This document shows positions 7,355 to 15,430 of a DNA stretch of 62,224 bases, piece after piece; within the stretch, counting starts at the first letter, position 1; each line of letters starts with the position of its first letter. The stretch is from assembly GCA_009886755.1 (NCBI GenBank), contig QXYU01000010.1, positions 37,113 through 99,336 on the forward strand. The letters are read 5' to 3'. The position numbers were made by a program, and so were the translations under genes. A model generated the notes under the pieces. That model saw only the letters and a list, made by a program, of their open reading frames with translations, did no database searches and had not been told where the DNA came from. This DNA is from Flavobacteriaceae bacterium. Lineage in GTDB: Bacteria > Bacteroidota > Bacteroidia > Flavobacteriales > Flavobacteriaceae.

Positions 7355-8305
7355 ATGATAGAACAATTCAAAAAAGACGTAGATACCGGCCTTAGCAATT
7401 GCCCTAAAAGCCTTCCTTCAAAATACTTTTATAATAAAAAAGGCGATGCCCTCTTTGAGCAAATCATGGAACTGCCAGAGTACTATGTGACTCGTGCGGA
7501 GCATGAGATTTTTCAGCAGAAAAAGCAAGAGATACTAAAAAGCCTAGGGCTACAACCAGAAGTGCCTTTTGAATTGATAGAACTCGGAGCAGGGAATGGC
7601 TTAAAAACAAAGGAACTCTTAAAAGAATTGTTACTGCAAGACTGTCAATTTGATTTCATCCCCATTGACATTTCTCAAAACGCCTTAGACAAGCTTGAAA
7701 AAGAGATTAACCAACATTTACCAAGTGTATCGATAAAGAAAAAGCAAGGGGATTATTTTAACGTTTTAGCTTCGTTACAGGCCACGAAACGTCCCAAGAT
7801 CGTTTTGTTTTTGGGATCTAACATTGGGAATATGCCCGATGCTGTAGCAAATACATTTATCAATACACTAGTACAAAATCTGACAACCATTGATCGTTTG
7901 ATTTTGGGGGTTGATCTGATAAAACCCAAAACCATTGTACTGCCCGCCTATGATGATGAGCAGGGGGTAACAAAGGCTTTTAACCTAAATCTTTTGACTC
8001 GAATCAACAGCGAATTGGGAGGACATTTTGATCTACATAATTTCAGTCATCTAGCGGAATATACTGAGGAAGATGGCATTGCCAAAAGCTTTTTGGTAAG
8101 CACTACAGAGCAGCTAGTAGCTATCGATGCACTGGAAAAATCGTTTTTCTTTCAAAAAGGTGAAAAAATCGCCACCGAAATATCCAGAAAATATAACGAT
8201 GCGATTATGTGTGAAATTCTAAACGGTAGCGGGCTCAAAATCCAATGTAAGTTCAGTGACTCCCAAAACTACTTTGCTGATTATATTCTTCAGAAAAACG
8301 AATAG
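7355..8305 (+). CDS. egtD: L-histidine N-alpha-methyltransferase (EgtD)
   Basis: EgtD transfers three methyl groups from S-adenosylmethionine to histidine to make hercynine, the first step to ergothioneine. The product is 316 residues, normal for the family. The N-terminus SLPSKYFYNKKGDALFEQI and the substrate loop ELPEYYVTRAEHEIF are typical. The SAM site is ELIELGAGNGLKTKELL, followed by VLFLGSNIGNMP and LILGVDLIKP. The ATG lies one base after the egtB stop, so the two are almost certainly one operon. The 3' end overlaps the convergent SnoaL-like gene by 16 bases. Confidence 0.95.
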   Translation: MIEQFKKDVDTGLSNCPKSLPSKYFYNKKGDALFEQIMELPEYYVTRAEHEIFQQKKQEILKSLGLQPEVPFELIELGAGNGLKTKELLKELLLQDCQFDFIPIDISQNALDKLEKEINQHLPSVSIKKKQGDYFNVLASLQATKRPKIVLFLGSNIGNMPDAVANTFINTLVQNLTTIDRLILGVDLIKPKTIVLPAYDDEQGVTKAFNLNLLTRINSELGGHFDLHNFSHLAEYTEEDGIAKSFLVSTTEQLVAIDALEKSFFFQKGEKIATEISRKYNDAIMCEILNGSGLKIQCKFSDSQNYFADYILQKNE

Positions 8306-8691
8306 GGGTTAAATTTTCCGCTATTGACGTCATTTTCTGGAACGGGTTCTGCATTGTACCAATGCTCTACCACTTTACTGTTTTCAATTCTAAAAAGATC
8401 TACTTGGGCGTATTCCTGTGCTCCATTGCCATCATCTAGGATTGCTCTTGATAGTGTGGCGAGAAAGTTTCCTTGTCCAACCATTAGTACAATTTCATCA
8501 TAATTGAGCGGTCTATTGGGCATACTAGCAAACTGCTGAAAAGAATCCAGTCCATCAGCTATTTCACTATTGTGCTGTATGTATTGCTCTTCAGAAATAT
8601 ATTGAGACAATCGAGAAGGATCGCCGCCTTTCATAAGCCCATCACGAATTAAATTCCGAACGATTCCTTTGTTTTCTTCTAGTTTTATCAT
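8290..8691 (-). CDS. SnoaL-like/NTF2-fold protein (second of a tandem pair)
   Basis: A 133-residue protein of the nuclear-transport-factor-2 fold, close to the predicted SnoaL-like aldol-condensation group. The family pattern is visible: YISEEQYIQHNSEIADGLD, then VDLFRIENSKVVEHWYNAEP near the C-terminus. There is no signal peptide. It starts inside the end of the upstream paralogue at 8642-9090 (50-base overlap), so it is probably translated from the same message. The substrate is unknown and the annotated reaction of this family is itself only predicted. Confidence 0.8.
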   Translation of the reverse strand: MIKLEENKGIVRNLIRDGLMKGGDPSRLSQYISEEQYIQHNSEIADGLDSFQQFASMPNRPLNYDEIVLMVGQGNFLATLSRAILDDGNGAQEYAQVDLFRIENSKVVEHWYNAEPVPENDVNSGKFNPYSFF

Positions 8692-9090
8692 GATCTGTTA
8701 TCACAGTTGGTCTGTCTGTAGCAGTGTGTTCAGAAGGGGTGCTGTCTGAGTAAGCAGCAATTACATACCAGTGTTCCACAATTTTATCGTTCGAATCAGT
8801 GTCAAAAAAGTCTGTTGTCACCCACTGAGCAGCCCCTTCATTGATGTTCTGATAGATATGAAGAAATACATGATTTCCGTCAACAAGACTGAGTAGAATA
8901 CGAATATCACGCTTTGGATTTTTTTTGACAAAGGGCTGAAAAACTCTACAAAACTTTCAATACCATCATTTACTCCAGTACTGTGTTGGGTGTAGCGATC
9001 ACCAGTGTATTGCGTTACTGCTTCTCGCACATTTCCGTCTCGAATGCCCTCTAGGTAGTGGCTTTGGGCGTTTTTAAGTTTTTGATTCAT
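8642..9090 (-). pseudogene. SnoaL-like/NTF2-fold protein, frameshifted at an A8 run
   Basis: Starting at ATG 9088-9090 the frame reads MNQKLKNAQSHYLEGIRDG ... QYTGDRYTQHSTGVNDGIES, matching the neighbouring paralogue. After SPLSKK it runs into unrelated sequence. Reading one base back at the T8 run (plus 8919-8926; A8 on the coding strand) restores the family pattern: NPKRDIRILLSLVDGNHVFL, then FDTDSNDKIVEHWY, ending at a stop at 8642-8644. The total would be 149 residues. The run has the form A_AAA_AAA in frame, a classic slippery site. A one-base deletion, a sequencing error or programmed -1 frameshifting all fit. Confidence 0.75.
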
Positions 9091-9396
9091 AAGTAGGTGT
9101 TTTCGGATTAATTTTTTGGGGGGCAAGTAAATTTGGATATTAAGTTGCAAGCTTGGAATGAATTATAAAAATACACGGTTGCGTTTAGTGAATTCTATCA
9201 TGCAATCGCCGCTAATATATATGTCCAAAATCATGAATTAAGTAAACATTTATTGAGGCTTTGAAGGATGATTTTTAAAATATAATTGTCTTTTTTATTG
9301 AAAATTTGTTTGAGGTAATTCTAATTTTTCTAAATCCTTTGTAGGAATTTAGGTGGGGGATTAAGGTGCTTTTTTGAGGTGTGTTTTTTCTCATTT
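9091..9396. other. Non-coding gap, no feature seen
   Basis: 306 bases between the SnoaL-like gene and the YihY gene, rich in A and T. No open frame with coding character, hairpin with a T tract, or clear TAnnTTTG element was found. It should hold the promoter of the minus-strand SnoaL pair and the terminator of the minus-strand YihY gene, but neither can be pointed to. Confidence 0.5.
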
Positions 9397-10224
9397 TTAT
9401 TTAGATACGATTTCATATCCAAAGCGCTGGCTTAGTATTTTGATAAAAGAGGCACCAAAGAAAATAATCTGTGATGTATAATATACCCAGACTAGGACTA
9501 AAGCGAGAACACTTGCCGAGCCAAAGGTGGAAGAAAGATGACTATGACCAATATAGATTCCAATCGCAATTTTCCCTAGCATAAATAGCAATGTAACCAC
9601 GAACCCTCCCAAAAGGACAACTTTCCATTTTATAATAGCATTCCCTAAAAATTTATACATGGCAGCAAAAGCGAAACCTGTAAGGACAAAAGAGATGATA
9701 TGTTCGTATTGATAGTAAAGTTGATAGGACGCTGCTAAGTAATATGAATGTTTCAGTAAGAAACTGTTTATTGAAGCACTAATCAGAAGGATTGAAAATA
9801 AGAAAATTAGTGTAGCTAAAGAGATCAAACGCTTGGAAAAATAGTTCAAAATTGTGTTTCTCGGTTTTTCGATTACCTCCCAAATATCATTAAAAGAATT
9901 GTGTATTTGAGTGAACATTCCAGAGGCGCTCAACCCTAAGGTTGCAAAACCAATAATTGTAGTGATGATACTATTGTGATTGGAATGTTGATTGGCTATA
10001 AGATCCTGTATTTGCATTGCCGCTTCTTCGCCTAAGGTTCCTTTGAATTGCGCATAAATTCCCCCAGAAACAGCCTGTTGCCCAAAGAACAATCCCAAAA
10101 GTGATGTCATGATCATAATGATTGGAAGCAATGAAAACACAGCATAATATACCAAAGAAGCTCCTTTTTGAAAGGCGTTACTATCGTTGAAATGGGATAT
10201 TACTTCTTTGACAAATGACAGCAT
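9397..10224 (-). CDS. YihY/BrkB-family inner-membrane protein
   Basis: A 275-residue integral membrane protein with about six hydrophobic segments. The start, NDSNAFQKGASLVYYAVFSLLPIIM, carries the family hallmark of a polar helix entering the first membrane segment, and the segment near the C-terminus (ASVLALVLVWVYYTSQIIFFGA) is characteristic. The family was once called ribonuclease BN by mistake; its true role is unknown. The first bases overlap the tail of the decayed DUF1835 frame upstream, so the two may have been co-transcribed. Confidence 0.88.
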   Translation of the reverse strand: MLSFVKEVISHFNDSNAFQKGASLVYYAVFSLLPIIMIMTSLLGLFFGQQAVSGGIYAQFKGTLGEEAAMQIQDLIANQHSNHNSIITTIIGFATLGLSASGMFTQIHNSFNDIWEVIEKPRNTILNYFSKRLISLATLIFLFSILLISASINSFLLKHSYYLAASYQLYYQYEHIISFVLTGFAFAAMYKFLGNAIIKWKVVLLGGFVVTLLFMLGKIAIGIYIGHSHLSSTFGSASVLALVLVWVYYTSQIIFFGASFIKILSQRFGYEIVSK

Positions 10225-10671
10225 TAGCGTTTGGTTCTTTAGGTGTTTGTTGTTGGAAAAGACCTTTTAATTCTTCAGAAGTATAGACGGAAAAGGCATA
10301 GGGTGAACGTGCATCAAGACGTATTAAGATAACTGACAACCAACTTGATCTTGGAGAAGTGCAAGAACAAGCCAGCAGTTAACCTGACAAAACAAGTCAT
10401 CCTCAAACCAGAGATAAATAGCGCTGTTTGGTGGAATGTTTTGAATGCGTTCAAATTCAGTCACCACATTCTTATGATATTCTTCTATTGTGCCTATTGG
10501 GTATTCGGCCGTTAAAAACCGGGTACGCATTTTATAAAAATCATGAAGCGTATCTGCGGCAACAGGACCATCCATCAGACATTCTCGTATTACGATACGT
10601 GTTCCCGTGATTTCAGGCGATAATTGTGCTAAGAGTTGATCGCCATTAAAGATGTGGTATTCAGAGGCCAT
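10181..10671 (-). pseudogene. Remnant of a DUF1835-domain protein
   Basis: The frame from ATG 10669-10671 gives 115 residues with the DUF1835 pattern: MASEYHIFNGDQLLAQ, RIVIRECLMDGPV and the strongly conserved WFEDDLFCQVNCWLV. It stops at 10324-10326. In the -1 frame the likeness continues (LIRLDARSPYAFSVYTSEEL) and ends at 10181-10183, inside the start of the YihY gene. Intact flavobacterial members are about 270 residues with a further C-terminal domain, so both a frameshift and loss of the C-terminal part are inferred. The 115-residue piece may still be translated. Confidence 0.65.
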
Positions 10672-10708
10672 TTTAGTTCCGTTGGCTTACGATCAAAAGG
10701 GGAAAGTT

Positions 10709-12151
10709 TTATTTTTTGTACCCAAACATTTCTTCTTTTACAATCATCTCCGAAATTCCTTCGGGTAATTGTTTTTCCCAACCTTTCTCATTCTGTTTGA
10801 TTTTGCTTAAAATCTCACGAGAAAAAATACTGAGATATTCTTCTTCATAGTCGAAGATGTCGACAATCTTACCGTTGTATTTGAAGAACTTATAAAAGTC
10901 CTTCATTCGAGGATGCAGTCGTAAATTGTTACTGTTGACCACTTCTTGTGTTTCGGAATTTTTGGTAGGATAGAGATATACTTTCAAATTGTTATAAAAC
11001 ATTTTCCCAAAGGCTTCCAAAATACCACCACTTAAATCGCTGTAGTAGTCCTCTTTGAAGATTTCAATAAAGCTGTTAACTCCAATTGAGAGGGCCATTT
11101 GTTTTTTGGTATAATCCGAGAAATAGTCTACCAATCGATAGTATTCTTTAAAATTGGAAATCATTACAATATGGCCGAGGGAGCAAAGGAGTTTGGCTCG
11201 ATCCATAAAATCTTGTTCGTCAATTTCTCCTTGAGCCATCAGATTCGAGAGAGTGATTTCAAAAATGACTACAGTGTTGTCTTCTTCAACGTTTTCTTCC
11301 TTGATAAAAATATCATAGGATTTTTCAAACATGTCAATATTGACCCGGGTAACAGGGCGGAAGCTTCCTCGTAGTGCCAAAATATTTTTCTTGTAGAGAA
11401 TACGGGCCGGCAAGATATTGTTCCCAGAGGAGTCAAACATAACGGCTTCGGTCATTTTGTTCTTGACCAGTTGAAGGCTCATCAAACGATTGTCAACCTT
11501 TTCAAATAAAGGCCCTTTAAAGTTGATGGTATCAATCTCAATCGCATCATCATCAATATAATCATAAAGATAACGCAGTATTTTTTTGGGCTCGTTGTGT
11601 TTATAAAAAGCTCCATATACAAGGTTTACCCCCATAAAACCCAGAACCTCTTGTTGCAATCGTGCTTCGGCTTGGTGGAATCGCACATGCAGAGTAATTT
11701 CATTGTAGGGTGCGTTGGGAGCGGTTTGAAAGCGAATTCCCATCCAGCCGTGACCTTTAAATTTTTTAGCAAAATCAATAGTTGCCACTGTGTTGGCCAG
11801 TGTAAAAAACATTTTATTGGGATGCTCATCTTTGGGGATACGGCTTTCCAGCAAACGCATCTCATGATCTAGCATTTTGTTCAAACGCGCTTCGGTTACG
11901 AAGCGACCATCGGATTCTTCTCCATAAATGGTGTCACTAAAATTTTTATCGTAGGCCGAAATGGTCTTTGCAATGGTTCCAGAAGCTCCACCCACGCGGA
12001 AAAAGTGGCGAGCCACTTCTTGACCGGCACCAATTTCGGCAAAGGTTCCGTATATGTGTTGATTCAGATTGATTCGTAGGGCTTTGGCTTCAATGGAAGG
12101 GCGATTTTCAAAAGATTGATCACCAAGTAGGGATGGACTCATAGGTTTCAA
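10709..12151 (-). CDS. Large conserved Bacteroidota protein of unknown function
   Basis: A 480-residue soluble protein I recognise as widely conserved in flavobacteria, where databases give it unsupported names (nicotinate-nucleotide adenylyltransferase, TonB-dependent receptor). It has neither the HxGH motif of nucleotidyltransferases nor a signal peptide or barrel. Conserved-looking blocks are GTFAEIGAGQEVARHFFRVG near residues 35-54, GTIAKTISAYDKNFSDTIYG, and GHIVMISNFKEYYRLVDYFS near 350. The GxGAGQE block resembles a nucleotide-binding loop, but that is only a likeness. It is divergent from the PhnP-like gene. An alternative ATG lies three codons in. Confidence 0.85.
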   Translation of the reverse strand: MKPMSPSLLGDQSFENRPSIEAKALRINLNQHIYGTFAEIGAGQEVARHFFRVGGASGTIAKTISAYDKNFSDTIYGEESDGRFVTEARLNKMLDHEMRLLESRIPKDEHPNKMFFTLANTVATIDFAKKFKGHGWMGIRFQTAPNAPYNEITLHVRFHQAEARLQQEVLGFMGVNLVYGAFYKHNEPKKILRYLYDYIDDDAIEIDTINFKGPLFEKVDNRLMSLQLVKNKMTEAVMFDSSGNNILPARILYKKNILALRGSFRPVTRVNIDMFEKSYDIFIKEENVEEDNTVVIFEITLSNLMAQGEIDEQDFMDRAKLLCSLGHIVMISNFKEYYRLVDYFSDYTKKQMALSIGVNSFIEIFKEDYYSDLSGGILEAFGKMFYNNLKVYLYPTKNSETQEVVNSNNLRLHPRMKDFYKFFKYNGKIVDIFDYEEEYLSIFSREILSKIKQNEKGWEKQLPEGISEMIVKEEMFGYKK

Positions 12152-12195
12152 TTGATACTTTCAAAATTACACATTTTTATATAGGGACAAATATA

Positions 12196-12203
12196 TATCT
12201 TTG
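12196..12203 (+). promoter_or_regulatory. Probable -7 element of the PhnP-like gene
   Basis: TATCTTTG fits TAnnTTTG and ends 8 bases before the ATG at 12212, so the message would have almost no leader. The -33 region has no clear TTTG. Confidence 0.45.
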
Positions 12204-12211
12204 ACTATCGC

Positions 12212-12982
12212 ATGCTCAAAATAACTTTTTTAGGAACTGGTACTTCTCAGGGGATTCCCATCATCGGAAGCGATCACCCCGTTTGTTTGAGTAATGATCC
12301 CAGAGACAAGCGTTTGCGTGTTTCTGTAATGCTTGAATGGGATCAGCAATACTTTGTAATTGACTGCGGCCCTGACTTTCGGCAGCAGCTTCTAGCCAAT
12401 CCCATTCCTCGATTGGACGGTTTGTTATTTACTCACGAACATGCCGATCACACCGCTGGTTTGGATGATATTCGCCCTTTCTTCTTTCGTCAAGGTGCAT
12501 TGGATCTCTATGCCGATATACAGGTGCAAAAAGCACTACGGCAGCGGTTTGCCTATATTTTTGAAACAGAAAATAAGTATCCGGGGGCTCCTACTGTAAA
12601 CTTAAATACACTTCACAAAGACCAGCCTTTTGATTTGGGTGGTAAAAAAGTTATTCCTGTTGAAGTGTTACACAACCAATGGCCTGTTACGGGATTCCGA
12701 ATTGATGATTTTGCCTATCTCACCGATGTTAAAACCATAGCCAAGGAGGAACGCGAAAAACTACAAGGCCTAGATATACTGGTGATAAGTGCCTTGCGAG
12801 TGGCGCCTCATCCCATGCATTTAAACCTTGAGGAAGCCCTGCAAATAGTAGAAGAACTAGAACCCAAACGCACCTATTTCACTCATATAAGCCATCTGTT
12901 AGGCTTTCATAAAGAAGTCTCAGAGCAACTCCCCGAAACTGTTTTTTTAGCCTACGACAATCTACAAATCGAAGCTAGCTGA
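12212..12982 (+). CDS. PhnP-like metallo-beta-lactamase-fold hydrolase
   Basis: A 256-residue metallohydrolase. The first strand LKITFLGTGTSQGIP and the metal-binding motif FTHEHADHTAGLDDIRPF (HxHxDH) are clear; further ligands are probably in EVLHNQWPVTGFRI, YLTDVK and YFTHISHLLGFH. The GTSQGIP start and DDIRPF are typical of the PhnP group of cyclic-phosphate phosphodiesterases. No phosphonate genes are nearby, so here it is more likely a general phosphodiesterase; the substrate is unknown. The stop is one base before the next ATG, so it forms an operon with the anchored protein that follows. Confidence 0.88.
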   Translation: MLKITFLGTGTSQGIPIIGSDHPVCLSNDPRDKRLRVSVMLEWDQQYFVIDCGPDFRQQLLANPIPRLDGLLFTHEHADHTAGLDDIRPFFFRQGALDLYADIQVQKALRQRFAYIFETENKYPGAPTVNLNTLHKDQPFDLGGKKVIPVEVLHNQWPVTGFRIDDFAYLTDVKTIAKEEREKLQGLDILVISALRVAPHPMHLNLEEALQIVEELEPKRTYFTHISHLLGFHKEVSEQLPETVFLAYDNLQIEAS

Positions 12983-12983
12983 T

Positions 12984-13481
12984 ATGAAAAAACAAATCTT
13001 TATTTACCTATTCGTATTCACGCTGTTGATTCTCATTTTTCAGTTAGTGAATTCCAATAAAGTACTCAACAGCATCGAGTCTGACTGGCGTAAAGAAGTA
13101 GGACTGCGCAAGCAATTACAGGATTCAGTACAGGTATTACAAGAACGATTGGATGATGAAGTTTACTTTTCTCTAATTCAAAATGAAGGAGCACAAGTGT
13201 TTTTTCCACAAGAAGATTTGGTAACCCTTGAAAGCCAGCTGGTAGATGCTGTTTACGAAACCAACCTATTGGCTAATGATCAAAAACTGGTTCCTTTTGC
13301 TCCCATGGGGGAGGGCGGTTTTTTGATTAATAAAGTCAAAGTACTTAATCACAAATGGCTCGTGGCTGATTTTACAGATGGCACCTATTGGGGAGAAATA
13401 TTTGTAACCTATCAAAAACTCAAAAATGGAAACATTCGTTTTACCGTTCGAGAATCCTTCCTATATCCACTATCGGACTAG
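12984..13481 (+). CDS. Membrane-anchored protein of unknown function
   Basis: A 165-residue protein with an N-terminal membrane segment (residues 5-22, IFIYLFVFTLLILIFQLV), a short coiled-coil-like region (about 30-60, rich in E, K, Q and L), and a soluble beta-rich domain (VLNHKWLVADFTDGTYWGEI) probably in the periplasm. I do not recognise a named family, though similar small anchored proteins follow the PhnP-like gene in other flavobacteria. It begins one base after the upstream stop and overlaps the convergent esterase by 12 bases. Confidence 0.8.
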   Translation: MKKQIFIYLFVFTLLILIFQLVNSNKVLNSIESDWRKEVGLRKQLQDSVQVLQERLDDEVYFSLIQNEGAQVFFPQEDLVTLESQLVDAVYETNLLANDQKLVPFAPMGEGGFLINKVKVLNHKWLVADFTDGTYWGEIFVTYQKLKNGNIRFTVRESFLYPLSD

Positions 13482-14123
13482 CCATTGTAGCATATCGTTA
13501 AAATTTTCTTGACTAATGGTGTGCCGGGCAGGATATTCTTTGTACGTGATGGTAGGATTTGTATCGCTTAGTGTACCAATGCTTTCTCTGGCGTAATCAA
13601 CTGGTAATGTGGCATCTTCAGTACCGTGGGAAGCAAAAGCAACAATATCACGATAGGTATCCAAGGGCTGCTGAAGTAGTTCCGAATCTATGAGTCCGCT
13701 GAGCCCAATTATTCGTTGAATTTGATCGGGGGCATCCAAACCTAAGGCCCAACTCAGTATGGCTCCTTGACTAAATCCGAGACAACTAACCTGACTTTTA
13801 TCCAATTGATAGTGATTACAAAAGTGCTGGATATTCTCTTTTAGTCGCTTTAGACTGCCTCGGGCTTGGTCATAATTACTCAATCGCTCCATGTCAGCAG
13901 TAAATTGAAGTTCGTACCACGCATAACCACCAAAGGGGAGTGCAATAGGTCCATTCAAGGCAATGACGGCATAGTGTGACGGAAGGTAATTAGAAAAAGA
14001 AAAAAGATCTTCTTTATTACTACCATAACCATGTAATAAGAATAAAACAGCTGCCTGCTTATTGTTCGTTTGGGCAGGGCGATACAGATGGTCTAGGGGG
14101 TTGTCAAGTGGGGTTGTTGGCAT
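13470..14123 (-). CDS. Alpha/beta-hydrolase of the carboxylesterase/phospholipase type
   Basis: A 217-residue serine hydrolase. The oxyanion-hole loop is LLHGYGSNKEDLF, the nucleophile elbow is CLGFSQGA, the acid is likely in HGTEDATLPVDYARE and the base is the histidine of ARHTISQENF. This is the order seen in the small carboxylesterase/acyl-thioesterase group (YpfH-like). The ATG at 14121-14123 was chosen because MPTTPLDNPLDHLYRP is a sensible N-terminus while the upstream 15 codons overlap the dihydroorotase-like gene. With this start the overlap is still 20 bases, suggesting coupled translation. The substrate is not known. Confidence 0.88.
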   Translation of the reverse strand: MPTTPLDNPLDHLYRPAQTNNKQAAVLFLLHGYGSNKEDLFSFSNYLPSHYAVIALNGPIALPFGGYAWYELQFTADMERLSNYDQARGSLKRLKENIQHFCNHYQLDKSQVSCLGFSQGAILSWALGLDAPDQIQRIIGLSGLIDSELLQQPLDTYRDIVAFASHGTEDATLPVDYARESIGTLSDTNPTITYKEYPARHTISQENFNDMLQWLVR

Positions 14124-15366
14124 TCCAATGCAATTGTTTGTTGTTGTAACATCCCAATACTTTCCCACTCAATTGATACCCTAAAAAGGCGCAGTTCTTG
14201 GAGGTGGAAAGGAGATCTGATGGGGAGAGCTGGTTGTTTTGATTGGGGTCAAAAAAAGTAAAGTCAGCGACTTGACCGACTTCTATTTTGGGTTCTGGAA
14301 CGGAAAAGATAGCTTTTCCGCGCGTCAAAAAGCGCACGGCTTGTTCCAGCGGAAATAGAGAGGATAAGATACCAAAGCAGGCTTCTAATCCGATGCTTCC
14401 GGGCAGTGCCAATTCAAACTCAAGTTCCTTATATTCTGGGTTGATCGGCTGATGCATGCTACTCACACAGTCAATGGTACCATCGAGTAAGCCTTCGCGT
14501 AGGGCTTTTTGATCTTCTTGTGTGCGAATGGGAGGAAAGAGTTTGAGGTTGGCGTCAAAACTTGCTAAAGCAGTGGCATCAAAAAATAAATGCGGAAGCC
14601 CAACAGAACAACTGAGATTCAGTCCTTTCTTTTTTGCTGCTCGAATATGCGCCACTCCAGCAGCTGAGCTTATAAAAGGGATATGCAAACGACCACCGCT
14701 GTTTTCTAGGAGTTCTAAATCACGGTTGATTTGGATGCTTTCAGCAATGCTGGGAATGCCTTTGAGACCCAATTCTGTACTGGTGACCCCTTCGTGCATT
14801 TGGCCATTGGCTTCCAATGTTATGTTAGAGGGATGGGAAAGGAGTAAGCCATCGAAGGATTGGCTGTATTCCAATGCTATTTTTAATAATTGTGGATTGT
14901 AAATCGGTTGAAAAGCATCGTAAAACGCCAGGGCTCCAGCTTGTTGCATATTGTAAAGCTCGGCGAGTTGCTTGCCGTCACTGGCTAAGGATAATGCGCC
15001 CAAGGGGTGTAGGGTACAGGTAGCACCGTTGGCTTGGGTTTTTTGGTGAACAATTCCACTTTGTGAATCCACTACAGGAACCACATTGGGCAATAAGCCC
15101 AAATGGGTAAATCCACTACTAGCAGCAGTGTGCAAGCCATTGGCAATGGTTTCGCGTTCCTCATATCCAGGTTCTCCAAAACTTACCAGAGGATCAAACC
15201 AACCCCTAGAAAAATGAAGGTTTTCAGAGGTGATAATATGATCTGCCTTGGCTGAGGAATTTCCGATTTCAATGATGAAACCATCTTCAATAAGAAGGGA
15301 AAATACCTGCCCATGGGCGGCGTGTGAGGGATCAATAAGCGTGGCATATTTTACAAGTACGCGCAT
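14104..15366 (-). CDS. Dihydroorotase homologue lacking the metal ligands
   Basis: The 420-residue protein follows the dihydroorotase fold from end to end, but the key residues are changed. The DxHxHLREPG motif reads FDPLVSFGEPGYEERET, so both metal histidines are gone. The region of the carboxylated lysine is not conserved, the HCED-like block reads SHPSNITLEANGQMHEG, and the catalytic ATDHAPH block reads VSSMHQPINPEYKELEFE. It therefore resembles the inactive PyrC-like partners that, in some bacteria, hold aspartate transcarbamoylase together. No pyrB is adjacent, so a structural role is inference only. It sits in a minus-strand run with the esterase. Confidence 0.88.
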   Translation of the reverse strand: MRVLVKYATLIDPSHAAHGQVFSLLIEDGFIIEIGNSSAKADHIITSENLHFSRGWFDPLVSFGEPGYEERETIANGLHTAASSGFTHLGLLPNVVPVVDSQSGIVHQKTQANGATCTLHPLGALSLASDGKQLAELYNMQQAGALAFYDAFQPIYNPQLLKIALEYSQSFDGLLLSHPSNITLEANGQMHEGVTSTELGLKGIPSIAESIQINRDLELLENSGGRLHIPFISSAAGVAHIRAAKKKGLNLSCSVGLPHLFFDATALASFDANLKLFPPIRTQEDQKALREGLLDGTIDCVSSMHQPINPEYKELEFELALPGSIGLEACFGILSSLFPLEQAVRFLTRGKAIFSVPEPKIEVGQVADFTFFDPNQNNQLSPSDLLSTSKNCAFLGYQLSGKVLGCYNNKQLHWNANNPT

Positions 15367-15430
15367 ATAGTTTTGCCTTCAGGCGGTGAACAAAAATAGC
15401 AAAGATTCTGCTGCGAACGCAGGAAGCTAT

